Below are positions 1-10,649 of a stretch of DNA of 64,000 bases, in pieces; the stretch's first letter is position 1; each line of letters starts with the position of its first letter. The stretch covers positions 620,001 to 684,000 of the forward strand of contig CAOLHI010000253.1 in assembly GCA_948474755.1 (NCBI GenBank). Direction: 5' to 3'. Both the position numbers and the translations under genes were made by a program. The notes beneath the pieces were generated by a model. It ran no database searches, was not told the origin of the DNA, and saw only the letters and a program-made list of their open reading frames with translations. This DNA comes from Ctenosaura bakeri. Taxonomy: Eukaryota > Chordata > Lepidosauria > Squamata > Iguanidae.

Positions 1-180
1 AAAGGCAGTGCTAGCTTGGGTGACATTGCTCCTATTCAGGTGTTCTAGTTGTGGGTATAATTCATCCACTCAAGGCAGTCTTAAGTCTTATTGGTCCCTG
101 TGATACCCACTACTCCCATTCCACATATGAAAATTATAATGCTGCCTTGTTATTTGCCTTCATGTCAAATCCAACTTACA

Positions 181-367
181 GATAGCCTACCATAGGGCTT
201 TCTTGGCAAGATTTCTTCAGAAGGGGTTTGCCACGTTGCCTTCCTTTGAGGCTGACAGAATCTAATCTGCCCAGGATTATTCAGTGGGTTTTCACGGCCA
301 AGTAAGGATTTTAACCCTGGTCTCCCAGAGTCATAGTCCAACATGCAAATCACTGCACCACATTCTT
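181..367 (-). repeat. Sauria-type SINE, diverged
   Basis: Read on minus, it has the tRNA-like head (gtgcagtgatttgcatgttgg), the CAGGGTTAAAATCC box-B-like region, the body 'gccttcctttgaggctgac' read in reverse, and a partial tail. It lies in the COL9A1 intron left of the exon at 1666. The Bov-B-like 3' end is eroded. Confidence 0.75.
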
Positions 368-1665
368 AATTCAATACTGACAATAGTAAAATAACTTCCT
401 CCAGACCAGCGTGAATGGGTGGCAGAGCAGTTTAGGAGATGAGGACAGACTGCATAGCACCCAGACTGTCTCCTCCAAGACAAAAGTATGACTGTGGGAC
501 AAGGGAAGAACAGTCAGAAGACTGCCAAGGTTGCCTCCGAGCACTGCAGCATCAGGCAGTTGTTGCACTCTGGTGTGGCCAGCCCTGAGAATGCCACCTC
601 TGCCTCCTTCCTCATTATTGCCATTCTTCTTGGTCTCCGCATGTATGGGAGACGGAATACATTTCGCAATGGGAGGTTCCCTTCTAGCCATGTATGTTCT
701 CTGCCCAGTTTCTAACCTTGGTTTCCCAGGGTTCTAAACTGTGTGGGAAGCACAGATGGATAGGCAAGACTCCCTGCTAAATACATTGACCCTTAAGACA
801 TGGAAAATGTCAAGAACAGTGATGGAACAGAACAAAGTTAGCATGCTCATCCTCACACTTCTGCCCTTGCATGGACACTCTATCCACAAGAGGACTGCCT
901 GAAAATGGCTACCATGTGGTATCTGTCCAACCAGGTATAAGATATCCCATATAATGGTTACTACCTGCTTTATGAGATTCCAAGATCCATTAACCTCATC
1001 TCTGAGTGAGATCATAGTGACAATCTCTTTGACATTCCACATACCTAATCTCTCAGTGAATGATCACACCGTTCCTCACATATGAATGCATGAATTTCTT
1101 CCACTGGAAGGTATTATGGAAGAGGGATTGTGGAGAGATATGACCTTTGTCTCTTGTGCCTAACTTGTCAGAGTTATTTCATACATGGGTATTGACTGTT
1201 GGCATTGTAGTCTTTGAATGATAAGCATGAATGTATGAACTCCGGCCCAAATTCTCTTTTAGTCCTGAGCAGAAAAGACCACTGAATCTATTAGATTTGT
1301 CTATATGTTGACTCTTGTTCAGCATTTGCCTGAATGGGCCTACTGTAGTTGAAACTAGCCAACAGGGATTCCAGCCTCACACTTAACACTATGCTGAAAC
1401 AACAGACAACAGGGCAAACTGAGAAAAAGCAAAATCCAAAGCACCACCTCATAACTGTGTATTGTAGGTGCTGATTAAATCAGACAAAAATTGCAGACAA
1501 AAATTACATATAACCTGAGTGACTCCATGCATTCATAAGAGATCCTTGTAACGAACAGTATAGTTTAACTCTTTCAAAACGGCTGCCAGGCTAAGTAGGA
1601 AACAGTTGTCTATTCAGACATACATTTGAAAGAAATAATATAGCAAAAACAATAGCATATATTAC
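368..1665. other. COL9A1 intron, no further exon seen
   Basis: Intronic on the minus strand, downstream of the exon ending at 1666. I looked for the next NC4 exon (expected to begin with the Asn-Leu-Tyr-Pro region) and did not find it. The sequence is AT-rich and unique-looking. Short open frames here have no recognisable product. Confidence 0.6.
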
Positions 1666-1798
1666 CGAGTAGGAATCCTGAAGTCTACATTTGTGCCTAA
1701 TTTGTAAGCCACTTGTAGAGCTGTGGAACCCACCACACGCTGGATAATGCCTCTGGAAGCAGCTTTATCAAGCTGGAACTGTGAAATCAGATCATATC
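1666..1798 (-). CDS. COL9A1: COL9A1 exon (NC4 domain, third exon of the gene's 5' part)
   Basis: Read on the minus strand, this 133-bp exon lies between an acceptor ending CCTTATAG and a donor GTAATA. It encodes [17 protein letters not shown], then [18 protein letters not shown], then [10 protein letters not shown]. From memory this matches the vertebrate collagen IX alpha-1 NC4 region (GFDLISQFQVDKAAS...RIPTR) almost residue for residue. NC4 is the globular thrombospondin-N/laminin-G-like head of this FACIT collagen, which projects from type II collagen fibrils in cartilage and vitreous. The exon enters in phase 1, completing the glycine codon begun in the 78-bp exon at 2166, and leaves in phase 2. 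There is no stop or frameshift, so it looks functional. The following exon (NLYP... in mammals) is not in the window and must lie left of position 1. Confidence 0.95.
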
Positions 1799-2165
1799 CT
1801 ATAAGGACAAACATACGTATTTCAGATTTTTAGACAGAAAAATTGATAGCCAGATCAAATAACTAAATATTTTTTTTCTTTTGGTTTCTCTTTCAACATA
1901 AACTTCGTTACTATTTAAACTCATTTTGCCCACTGTTCTAAATCAAAAATTATAGCTTGCTTTCTCACATCATTTGAAAAATAACATTGTGAGTTCACTC
2001 ATAAGTCATGATTGACAAAAGGGACCAAAAAAAAAATAATTAAAAAAATGTTACATGCACCACCTATTTCAGCCAGATGTGATTTCTACCAACAGAAAGA
2101 AGAAAAGAAGCAGTTCTCTTAACTGATAATCTGAAATAGTTTGTGTAAAAGAAGTTTATACTTGC

Positions 2166-2243
2166 CTGGCAGATCATCTTGGCCAATTCTGCTTGCAGGG
2201 CAAAGATCAGCATTCGTGCTGGAACTGAAAGTTTCTGGAAACC
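2166..2243 (-). CDS. COL9A1: COL9A1 exon (NC4 start), with GC donor splice site
   Basis: This 78-bp minus-strand exon encodes FPETFSSSTNADLCPASRIG, then QDDLP. It aligns with the mature N-terminus of mammalian collagen IX alpha-1 (RFPVN...LCPKIRIGQDDLPG, from memory). The acceptor is CATATAG, and the first two bases GG complete an Arg codon with the A that ends the signal-peptide exon, giving the conserved Arg-Phe-Pro. The donor reads CAG|GCAAGT, a GC donor in an otherwise consensus context. Using it gives phase 1 and joins exactly to the GGA TAT... start of the exon at 1798. The short linker between signal peptide and LCP diverges from mammals, while RIGQDDLPG is identical. Confidence is high because both junctions preserve frame and protein match. 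Confidence 0.92.
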
Positions 2244-2564
2244 CTATATGGAACAGTTCACACAGTTATCTTAGTCTACTATATTCTTGGATGGTGTGTC
2301 AATCTTGAGCCACCTCCTGGGAGATGAGAACCCCAAAAATAAATGCCATTTAATTTCAAGTAAATGGGTATAGCATCAAAGTATAAAAAGACTCTGGAGC
2401 ACAAATGGATTTTAAAAGCCACAACAAGGAAAATCAGGACAAAATTCTTAGATAACTCTGCACCACAACCATACTGGCCAAATGGTGACAAAAGACTGTG
2501 AAGGATATCTGTTCTCATCTCCATTTCTGTCAGGGATGGAAAGAATATCCAAAAGTATCAAACA

Positions 2565-3050
2565 ATGGTTGACCAGCATGTTTTTCAAATGTTGAGAAAC
2601 CCTAATGAGAAGAATCTTGGATTGATGAGAATCTTTGCAGTTTGGGGTTTATTCTGCACAAAATTTGCACACGATTGTCTTATGCAGAAAACAATATTTT
2701 ACTTTATGCATGTAAAATAATATTTTAACATACAGATATTAATTTCCATACATAAAACTATGTTTTCTGCACAAAAAACCCTTGTAATTGTGTATTTGCA
2801 TAAAATTTGCATGTGTTGATTTGCATAGAAAATAGCATTTTGTGCACAGGAAGCAGACATTTCCTGTGCAGAAAATTCAGTTTTCTATGCAAAACAACCG
2901 CATGTGAATTTTTTGAAGCATTAGTCCTGAACTATGAAAGCCTTTGAAAATTGCATGGTGTCCGAAGACTTTCTCACAGTGAGAAGAAAATTGCTGAAAT
3001 TATTCATTGCTACTTTAAAGAAGAAACTTACTGAAGAATTACATCCCTAA
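2565..3050 (+). repeat. Dispersed ~500-bp repeat, copy 1 (AT-rich foldback core)
   Basis: Homologous in inverted orientation to 27263-27765. Shared blocks are the left flank 'aaccctaatgagaagaat', a core with many TTTTCTGCACA-like words between inverted ends (about 2655 and 2932), and the right flank 'gaagaaaattgctgaaatta'. It sits in the COL9A1 intron between the exons at 2243 and 4744. Family unknown to me; no coding capacity. Confidence 0.65.
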
Positions 3051-3767
3051 ACTTTCTAAAGATCGGTTGTCTTCCCCTGACACAGATTTGCAATATAAAG
3101 AGTGCTACAGTGTGGAGATGGTTGTGGTTTGGGCAGTCTCTGAAAATTTCTAGCTTGCTAGCTAGCTAAGTCAACAGTGCACCTAGACTTAATACAAAAC
3201 AAACAGGCATCAAGTCTGCTAAAGCTCAAGCAGCAGTTGGGAACCCATGCCTTTGGCTTCATTCCCTTTTCCTTTCATATTTCAGATGCTCCTACTCTTT
3301 CCTCTCCCATGTTTGATCACACACAAGAAGCCCTGTAAGGTGAGGGCAAGTGTGGGGAGGCATTCCAACATGAAAGAAGGCTTCTTGCATGAACAAGCAG
3401 CTATTTCACTTTCTGAAATAGCCACTCTTTCTACTAAACCTCCACTGTGAGCATTGCAGGGGGACCTCAACTCATTTACGTACCATCAAAACCACTCCCT
3501 AGAGAACCAAAAGGAAAATTAAACATTGATTTGAGTTAGCTTTGGGGCTCCACTAAGCAATGTTTCAAGTCAAACTGGAAAATCTCTCTAGAGGCTGGAA
3601 GAAAGACTTTCACAGTTTGAAAGGAGGCAGTCTACAGAGAGCTTCTTGTCTATTTCAAGAACTGACATTTTGCAGATTTGCATTTCCTAGGCTTAAATGG
3701 TAAAATGTGTCTATTGCCTTTCCTACCCCAGGAACTAATTTAAATTTCTATTGCAACATCATGTGAG

Positions 3768-3962
3768 AACCAGCATGGTATAAAGGTTTGAGCATCGGAC
3801 TATGACCTTGGAGACCAGGGTTTGATTCTCTGCTTGGCCATGGAAACCCACTGGGTGACCTTGGATGAGTCACATACTCTCAGCCCCAGAAAACCCTGTG
3901 ATAGGTTTGCCTCAGGGTCACCATTAGTTGAAAATGACTTGAACCTACACAACAGCAATTGC
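3768..3962 (+). repeat. Sauria-type SINE
   Basis: Has the tRNA-like head (tttgagcatcggactatgac), GGTTTGATTC as the B-box-like motif, the body 'ctgggtgaccttggatgagt', and the Bov-B-like tail 'gggtcaccattagttg...aatgacttgaa' ending in acacaacag. Inserted antisense to COL9A1 in the intron before the signal-peptide exon. Confidence 0.88.
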
Positions 3963-4743
3963 AAAATTGTATCTACTGTCCATGCCCTATAAAGTTTCTT
4001 ATAGACAGCTGATACCTTATTTTTCTAGATTTATGATTTACAATATGGTAACACTGGTGGCAAAATCCTATTAATAACAAGCTTAAATAAACACTCCTGC
4101 TTGAATTAGGCTTATCTATTTTCTTCTCTTTCTCTCCTTTTTTTCTTAGACTATGCAGGACTCTCTTAAGTTGCTCTGTATAACTCAAGTCCATTCATAT
4201 CCAGTAAATATTAAACTAGCCTTTCTCAACTCTTTTACCCTGGAAGACCTCATGAAATAATGTTCAGGTCTTAGAGAACTCTGAGATAATTATATCCAAA
4301 GTTCAAAATAAGAGTTTATTCTTTTTTTTAGTCACTAACTCACACAGAACCCCAAACCACCTCTCAGGGAATCCTAGGATTCCAGAGAATCCTGTTTGAG
4401 AAATCTTATATTAAACTAACGAAATGCATCACCACACTTGTTCCAAAATCTCCAGTTTCAGAAATATGATATTCCTTTGCCCTTCCCTCTCCCCACACCC
4501 CTTTTAGACAGCATATAAACTAAAACAAAGATCCAAATGTACAGGAGAGTTTTAGAATGTCAGTCATCAGATGGTCCTGTATTTCTGTAACATCACTTTT
4601 TCTATCTCTGTCTCATATCCTCATTCATCTTGCACACACAGTAACTTAATCCCATGGCTTTAGGCTTTTACATATAGTTAAGTATGGCAGAACTGTTCTG
4701 ACTTTCAAAATCTTTACCAAGTGTAACAAAAGAAGACCCTTAC
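3963..4743. other. COL9A1 first intron, unremarkable
   Basis: AT-rich intronic sequence between the SINE and the signal-peptide exon. No exon, RNA gene or recognised repeat is visible. Confidence 0.5.
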
Positions 4744-4852
4744 TTGTCTGCTGTTGAATAGTAGCTGATGTCAGAAACCCCAGAAAACAGCACATGTGAC
4801 AGAAAAATCGATACTGCCTGTAAGAAAAGAAAGGCAGCTGAAACATGAACAT
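4744..4852 (-). CDS. COL9A1: COL9A1 signal-peptide exon (5' boundary uncertain)
   Basis: Minus strand. The exon ends ...CAG ACA A|GTAAGG, a good donor, in phase 1. Joined to the next exon this gives ...TIQQQT-R-FPE, matching mammalian ...AVKRRP-R-FPV in length and position. The encoded stretch QYRFFCHMCCFLGFLTSA has the hydrophobic core of a secretion signal and the same 18-residue length as mammalian KIPVFFFVCSFLEPWASA. The start is unclear. One reading begins at an in-frame ATG at 4852 (MFMFQLPFFSYR...) or at 4846. The other begins at 4817 after CTTTCTTTTCTTACAG, an excellent 3' splice site, so that the true start codon sits in an upstream exon I cannot identify. No CpG island or clear TATA box is seen just upstream. 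The exon identity is fairly secure; the 5' limit is not. Confidence 0.7.
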
Positions 4853-6000
4853 ACATTGCCTAATTACAATGTCACCCACTTTCATCTCAGAGTCATGCAT
4901 ATTAAATACATAAATGTGTGACTTAAATCTTTACTAGCACAGTTGGCAAGCAAAGCTCTTTAAAATTTCAGGTTTGCATCTCTTCAGCCCCAGTGCAACA
5001 AATGTCGAAGTCTGAGTAGTTGTCTCAGACATCTGTTCTTACATCCATTATCTGTCACAGGAAAAGGGAAAAGAAATAGAAGACTCAGCCGGAATAGGCT
5101 ATTTTAAATGCACTAAACCTATATTTCCCCATTTTGGGGTGGCTGCTCTCATTTAGAAACACTCTTAATTGCTTACCAGTTGTTCTTCATTTTCTCACCC
5201 TATCCTGGGAGTTTTAGGCAGCCAGGCAAATGAGCTTTTTTAGTCTTAGGTTCCCATCCACAGTAGAGTGAGAGTGTCCCAGAGTCAATGTTCTCTGCCC
5301 CTCAGCAGGCATCCATGGGAAAATGAAAGTCAAACTGTGGGGATTCTTTTAATACTCCTGAAGAGAAGTGGAGGTGGGCATTAGGCAGGCTTATGTGTCC
5401 TAGAGGGTATGTGAAGGAGGAATTTAGCTGGGATATGAGAAGGGGAGGAGGAGGAGGAGGAGGAGGTGGGTGGACTGTAACCTTCTACTTAAACAATGCT
5501 ACCCTGTGAGTGAGATGGCAGGAGGGGGAACAGGGAGTGGTTTATGGGAGAGAAACATGAGTTAGAGTCTGGAGGTAACCCAGTAAGACTATGTATATTT
5601 TGGCAATTCTACTAATCAGGGTAAGTTCAAAAGCTAGGAGGAAAGGAACTTTTCATTTCTCACTGACTTCTTAATGAGGAAAACTCTCTTTCTGTAGCTG
5701 GCCATCCTACTGTAGAGGAATTCTGCTGAACAGAAACAAGCAATTTATGTAGGGTTCACTGCTTAAGCAAGAATCTTGGCAAAGAATATAGATTATTTAG
5801 TTAAATCTTCTGTCCCAGTAGGTTAATTCATCCCCTTTCCAGTTTCTTTAGTTCTGATATACTTTAAGCATACGAAACCACCCAGGGAGATATGACAACA
5901 TGGATGAACAGAAAACAGGAAACACAAACGAATACATCCTGCCGGTTGGAGACATCTGGACAGCGTGAATCCAGAGAGGTAGGTTCCATGGCACACTGAG
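4853..6000. other. Sequence upstream of COL9A1 first recognised exon
   Basis: The chondrocyte promoter or a further 5' exon should lie here or beyond. I see a (GGA)n tract at 5443-5468 and, on minus near 5340-5355, AT-rich 'gtattaaaag' that could act as a weak TATA-like element. Neither is convincing. There is no CpG island. Confidence 0.3.
5443..5468 (+). repeat. (GGA)n microsatellite
   Basis: A short uninterrupted run of about eight GGA units in purine-rich sequence upstream of COL9A1. Confidence 0.9.
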
Positions 6001-6002
6001 TG

Positions 6003-6105
6003 GAACTTGGAAATGTTACTTTTTTGGGACCACAGTTCCCAGAATCCTACAACCAATGCAGCCAGTGCCCATGCTGTACTGGTGAATTCTGGGAGTCAAA
6101 GCCTG
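6003..6105. mobile_element. MITE remnant, 'ggaaatgttacttttt' family copy 1
   Basis: The left end ttggaaatgttacttttttg is followed by 'cacagttcccagaatcc', with an inverted 'gaattctgggag' near the right end. The outer right terminal repeat is lost. Related to 7413-7526 and 13030-13150. Confidence 0.5.
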
Positions 6106-6660
6106 AAATTGAATATTCCTAAGTCCTGGGGATGAGGTGGAGAGAACAGCAACTTTTCTAAAACCACCCTGTGAGTTCATGGTTGAGATGTATGGACAAA
6201 GTAAGCTGCTTTGTATTGAGTCAGAATTTCATCAATGTACTTCATCCATTTAACCTAGTAATGACTGCTCTGGCTGGCATGGTTCTCAAGGTTAAGGAGA
6301 GAGGTCTTTTTCACCGCTGTTACCTGAACTAGATGTGACACTGCATATGTTTTGAAATCATCATGCATTTTGAAAACAACATCTTAGGCTGTTAAAGGCT
6401 GAACATTATTAGGATTACTATAAAAGAACAGTAAGTTCCACTGCTGCAAACTTTATTATGATTGCTGCTCAACAGTTGTTGTGGTGGGATTGAGAGTCCA
6501 GACACAGAAGCTGAGGGTGAGTGGCCCCAACTTTAAGTGCAGCATTAGAAAAGATCACATTGTTAGGCCCTGAGAAAGAAGGGCAGACAAGTTCTACACC
6601 CAGTGTCCTGCAGCCAGATGACATCTAGGTAGAAATACCCTTGTGCCAGAAATAGCATCA

Positions 6661-6902
6661 GAGAGCCAGCATGATGTTGTGGTTTGAGTGTTTGGCTAGG
6701 ACTCCAGAAGGTGAGGATTCAAATCTATAATCAGCCATGGAAATCCACTGAGGTTCCCCTTCTGGGCAAGTCACATTCTCTTAGCCTCAGAGGAAGGCAA
6801 TGGCAAAGTCGCTCTGAACAAATCTCACCAAGACCCCATGATAGATTAGGAGCACCATAAGTCAAAAATGACTTGAAGGCATATGTTAGCACAACAACAG
6901 GA
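6661..6902 (+). repeat. Sauria-type SINE, near full length
   Basis: Has the head gtggtttgagtgtttggcta, the body with 'cctcagaggaaggcaatggc' and 'gaacaaatctcaccaag', and the Bov-B-like tail 'gcaccataagtcaaaaatga' with acaacaacag at the end. Longest of the plus-strand copies. Confidence 0.88.
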
Positions 6903-7412
6903 ATTGGCAGCAGCCAATTCATGGGGCACCAGAGTAGCAGGCTTGAGGCAGCCACAGTCACAGTTGCCCAAATCTGCACAGTAGTGATCTCTGATCAACC
7001 ACCCAATCCCTCCTTCGTTCCTCCCACATACACAATGCTCAATTTTCTTGCCATCACATCCATACCAATCAGCTGTGATGCAGAAACCCAGGATAAGCAA
7101 TATGACATACATCAAATAAGCAGCTAGAAAGCCAGATTATACCTGAAAGAAGAACAGGTAAATAAATCACAGGGAAGGTTAAAAACCACACTACATTATA
7201 TCACAGCCTCTAATGGCCAACCATCTGGACAAGAATGCTGAGCCCTGCACAAATTGGATAGAGGTGGGTGAGTTGCACTGATTCCTTGGACAAAAATGGT
7301 GGTCTTCTGACAAGCAGTAGCAGTAGCAGTAGCTCAGCATCAGCCACACCTTCCTGCAAAAACACCACTTCTATGATGGTGGAACTTCATTGCTTTGGGA
7401 GGAAACAAGGCA

Positions 7413-7526
7413 TGGAAATGTTACTTTTTGGGATTAAGACACCCAGAATCTCCTAGCATATGTGGGCTGTAGTCATATTGACTGGGGAGGTCTGGAAAAT
7501 GTAGTCCAAAAATGTTACATTTCCAA
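7413..7526. mobile_element. MITE, 'ggaaatgttacttttt' family copy 2
   Basis: Inverted ends tggaaatgttactttttggg and ccaaaaatgttacatttcca enclose a short core carrying 'acacccagaatctcc' and 'gtagtcc'. Non-autonomous; superfamily not determined. Confidence 0.6.
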
Positions 7527-7872
7527 GTTCTGAGAGGAAAGTTTTTATTGGCACCCAAGACCACGATGACTTGAGATTTTACATCAGGGAATTCCTAGAT
7601 CTCAGCAACTCTGAAAGCAAAGCATGCACTTTGTCACTAATGAATAATCCCTCTCTAATAAGTATAGAGCTAAAACTTCCTGGGCTGTATTTTGAAAGAT
7701 TATCTAATGAACCTATCTGCAAAGTTCTCACATTAAATAGTTTGGAAGGGAACAGGCACACAAAAGTAACAGCCATTCAAATGTATGAAGGGGTGACAAT
7801 GAGAGGAAGTGGTCATCGGGCTCTGTAAAAGATGAGACCTGTTCTGAAGCTTCCTTGGTATGGGTAAATAAG

Positions 7873-8524
7873 GGCCCTTTTCGCAGCGCCGGCGCTCGCA
7901 CGACGGAGGAGGGCGGCTCGCGCAAGAAGCCTTCTCCGGGAGGCTGCCGCTTCCCCCCTCCTTCCTTCCGCAGGTGAAGGAACAAGCGGGGAAGCGGCAG
8001 CCTCCCGGAGGCGGCAGCGGCTCGCGCGTCCGTCCATTCCCCCCCCGCGCGCGCGAGAAAGGAGCCTGTCCCCTCCATCCCCCCCCACGCGCGCAAGAAA
8101 GGAGCCTGTCCCCTCCTTCCCCCCCGCGTGCGCGAGAAAGGAGCCTGTCCCCTGCATCCCCCCCACGCGTGCAAGAAAGGCGCTTGTTGCGTCCGCCGCC
8201 CCCCGCGCGCGTGTGAAGCAGGACGTGTCGCGTCCGTCGCGCTAGCGCCCTGCCCCGTCCCTTCCTTCCACAGGGGCGGAGGGAAGGAAGCGCGACCCGG
8301 CCGGCTCCCGACGCTCCGCAAAAGAGGTAAGTGCGCACAGGCGCCGGGAGCGTTGCGCAAGCTGGGTGATTTTCGCTTCGAAGCGAAAATCAAAAAACCC
8401 GCGCTCGCGCCGCTTCAGCCCCGTGAGCCTGGCGGAAGTGGGAGTGTGTCGTGCAGAGCGGCGTTCCCACTCCCGCGCGGCTCATGGGGCTGTCGCGTGA
8501 GAAAAGGCCCGTGCGAAAAGGGCC
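7873..8524 (+). mobile_element. GGCC-ended CpG-rich DNA transposon (copy E1)
   Basis: Begins GGCCCTTTTCGCAGCG and ends GTGCGAAAAGGGCC, with 3-bp AAG duplicates on both sides (7870-7872, 8525-8527). About 650 bp and strikingly CpG-rich against an AT-rich background. Holds a 39-40-bp tandem repeat (8040-8210) and a perfect 24-bp palindrome (8368-8391, gattttcgcttc and its complement) whose counterpart occurs in four other copies. Open frames of up to about 220 codons here are artefacts of GC content. No transposase is present. Possible superfamilies are discussed in the findings. Confidence 0.7.
8040..8210 (+). repeat. 39-40-bp minisatellite inside element E1
   Basis: Four units, each with AGAAAGGAGCCTGTCCCC followed by a poly-C and CGCGCG-type stretch. 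Unit starts are near 8055, 8095, 8134 and 8173. The last unit is diverged (AGAAAGGCGCTTGTTGC). Confidence 0.85.
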
Positions 8525-9301
8525 AAGGTTTACTGCCATGCAGTACAAGGCATAATGTTATCTTGTGGCATTTGAAAGATACTTGAATAAATCTAAGTAT
8601 GAGATGTATAAATATTTTCATGATAAACTGCTCTTCTGCACAAGACGTTCTTCTCAGATAAGGGAGCAGAAAAATCTGCCACTAGTTGCCAAGCAGGCCT
8701 GGCCTTAGTATTACCCTTGACCTCAGGGCCCCACCCTGAGTCTCCAGTTCTTATAAGTCACCTTCTGATAGCAGGCAGGGGTTTAAAACCTCAGGTTTTC
8801 ATGGTGTCGCCTCTAAGTGAGCGAAAAGGACTATGTGCAAATCTCCAGCCAGGAGAGCTTTCTTCCAGCCACATGTCTGTGTTTTTCTGTAACTTTCTTT
8901 TCTCTAGGGGACAAAAAAAAGGAAGAAAACTCTGTGCTCTTCTAGCTGGCTATGTAATTTGCAAATATTACTTGCTTTCATTTCTAAACATCAGCTTTTA
9001 TTTGGTGCAATTTGTATGCTATTTTTCTTTCACTATGAACATGCTTGACTGATCTGTGACTGTAACCTTCAAATACTTTCTAGGGGTTATATGTATTCAC
9101 TCAGGTAGTTTCAACCTTCTTTCTCAGATATTGGGGTGCTCAGGCACACCCTCCACTCTGCTCTGCATCCCTCTTCTATATAGTATCAAGTGGTCTAAGT
9201 CACATGGTCATTTTCCCATCTCCTTCAGTAAGCGAAACTAAGTAATCCCCTCACTTGACCTTGATCTGGGAACAGTCCCTTCATCTAAGATTTCTGTCTT
9301 A
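8525..9301. other. Non-coding spacer between E1 and E2
   Basis: AT-rich sequence with no recognised repeat or exon. The frame at 8717-9052 has no family resemblance. Confidence 0.45.
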
Positions 9302-9767
9302 GGCCCTTTTCACATGTGGAGGGAGAAACAGGGGAAACGCGCTGAAACGGAGCCTACCAGCAGCCGGGAAAGTCTGTCACCACGCGGAGCAGCGCGAGTT
9401 CGCTGCTCCACACTCCTGCGGCGTCCAAAATGGCGGCTTACGGCTGGCGGAGCTCTCCGCCAACCGGAGAAGTTCGCCAGCTGGAAGCCCACCCCTGGCA
9501 GATCTGCAGGCACACACTTGCGCGCATCTGCAAATCTACACCGGGGCGCTGCAATGGAGCTGCACGGGGCTGCGCGCTCCATGCTTTTTAAAAAGCTCTT
9601 AAAAGAGTTTTTTAAAAAACACGCAGCGCCACCATTTCTGGTCGCTTTGGAGCGGATTGAGGTGTGGAACTACGCTAAAGTAGTCCTCCCCAATCCACTC
9701 CACGGTGTAGACGACCTCCGTTAGAGGTCGCTCTGCACCGTTTTATTACCCCCAGGTGAAAAGGGCC
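9302..9767. mobile_element. GGCC-ended CpG-rich DNA transposon, divergent interior (copy E2)
   Basis: Starts GGCCCTTTTCACATG and ends AGGTGAAAAGGGCC, the same terminal repeat as E1. The interior differs: no E1-type hairpin, but a large A/T foldback near 9583-9620 (tttttaaaaagctc against gagttttttaaaaa). No clear target duplication. Likely a sibling non-autonomous family using the same transposase. Confidence 0.6.
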
Positions 9768-10649
9768 AGAATTTCCAAACATGGAAATATGTTCTGCATA
9801 TGTGTGTGTTTGACAAGCTGTGAACAACTGTGGTTGGTACTTAAAGCATCATGCTTAATGACATCACTGGGAACTGTCCCTAGGTCTCGGGTTTGATCTG
9901 GAAACCTCAGGGAAGATCTGAATTGGCAACCCTAGCATGGGATTCATACAGTTGAGAAAACTTGGTCTTAAATGTGAACAAGAGGCTTCCAGTAAAAGCC
10001 TCAAAATATATATATATGCACCAGCAAAAGTCAGAAAGCTTCAAACAGGCCTCACTGTGAGAGATCATAATGTGTACTAGAGAGAAGTGTTCTCCTGTTA
10101 ATATCTAAACAAAAATACAATAAAATGTGGTTGAAGGAAACTATTTCCTGATCCTCATGCTCTGCTTGAAAGGTAAAATGTGAGTGGTTTGTCTTTCCTT
10201 GAAGAGAGAGCTTTAAGGAAAGATTGGTGTAAATTTAGACTACATTAGGGTAGTGTGAGTGCCTAAGAAAAGGGACCTGGAAATCTGAGGTCAGAATCAC
10301 AGCACATTTTTTTTTAAAAAAAAAACAGTCTAGTTTTCTGCTTAGTTCTTCAGCCCAGGCCACATTCTTGGCTATTCTGGATTGCTGTTAGCTGTACTAT
10401 TTCTTCAACTACACTGCAAAGGAATTGCTCCTCTTTCTGCTACTTTGGATCAACGTGTCTGTAAGAATTGCTGTCCAGGATGGGAAAAGGATCTGTTACA
10501 CTTGGTGGGTTATATCCAAAGATGGCTTTGCATGAGCAGAAAGAAGAAGCATTTCTACTTGCACAAGGTTGGACACTGATTCCCACTGCAACCCCCATGT
10601 GCCTCCCTTCTTGCCTCCCAAAAATGCTTGTGAGGATAGGAACAGAGTG

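Noticed and set aside
7728..8393. Overlapping 221-, 201- and 117-codon minus-strand frames
   Set aside because: They arise from the GC-rich element E1 and its tandem repeat (Arg/Gly/Ala-rich text in all frames), not from a gene.
9314..9724. A 136-codon frame in CpG-rich DNA, possible promoter/first exon
   Set aside because: It lies exactly between the GGCC ends of element E2; no splice-supported continuation was seen.
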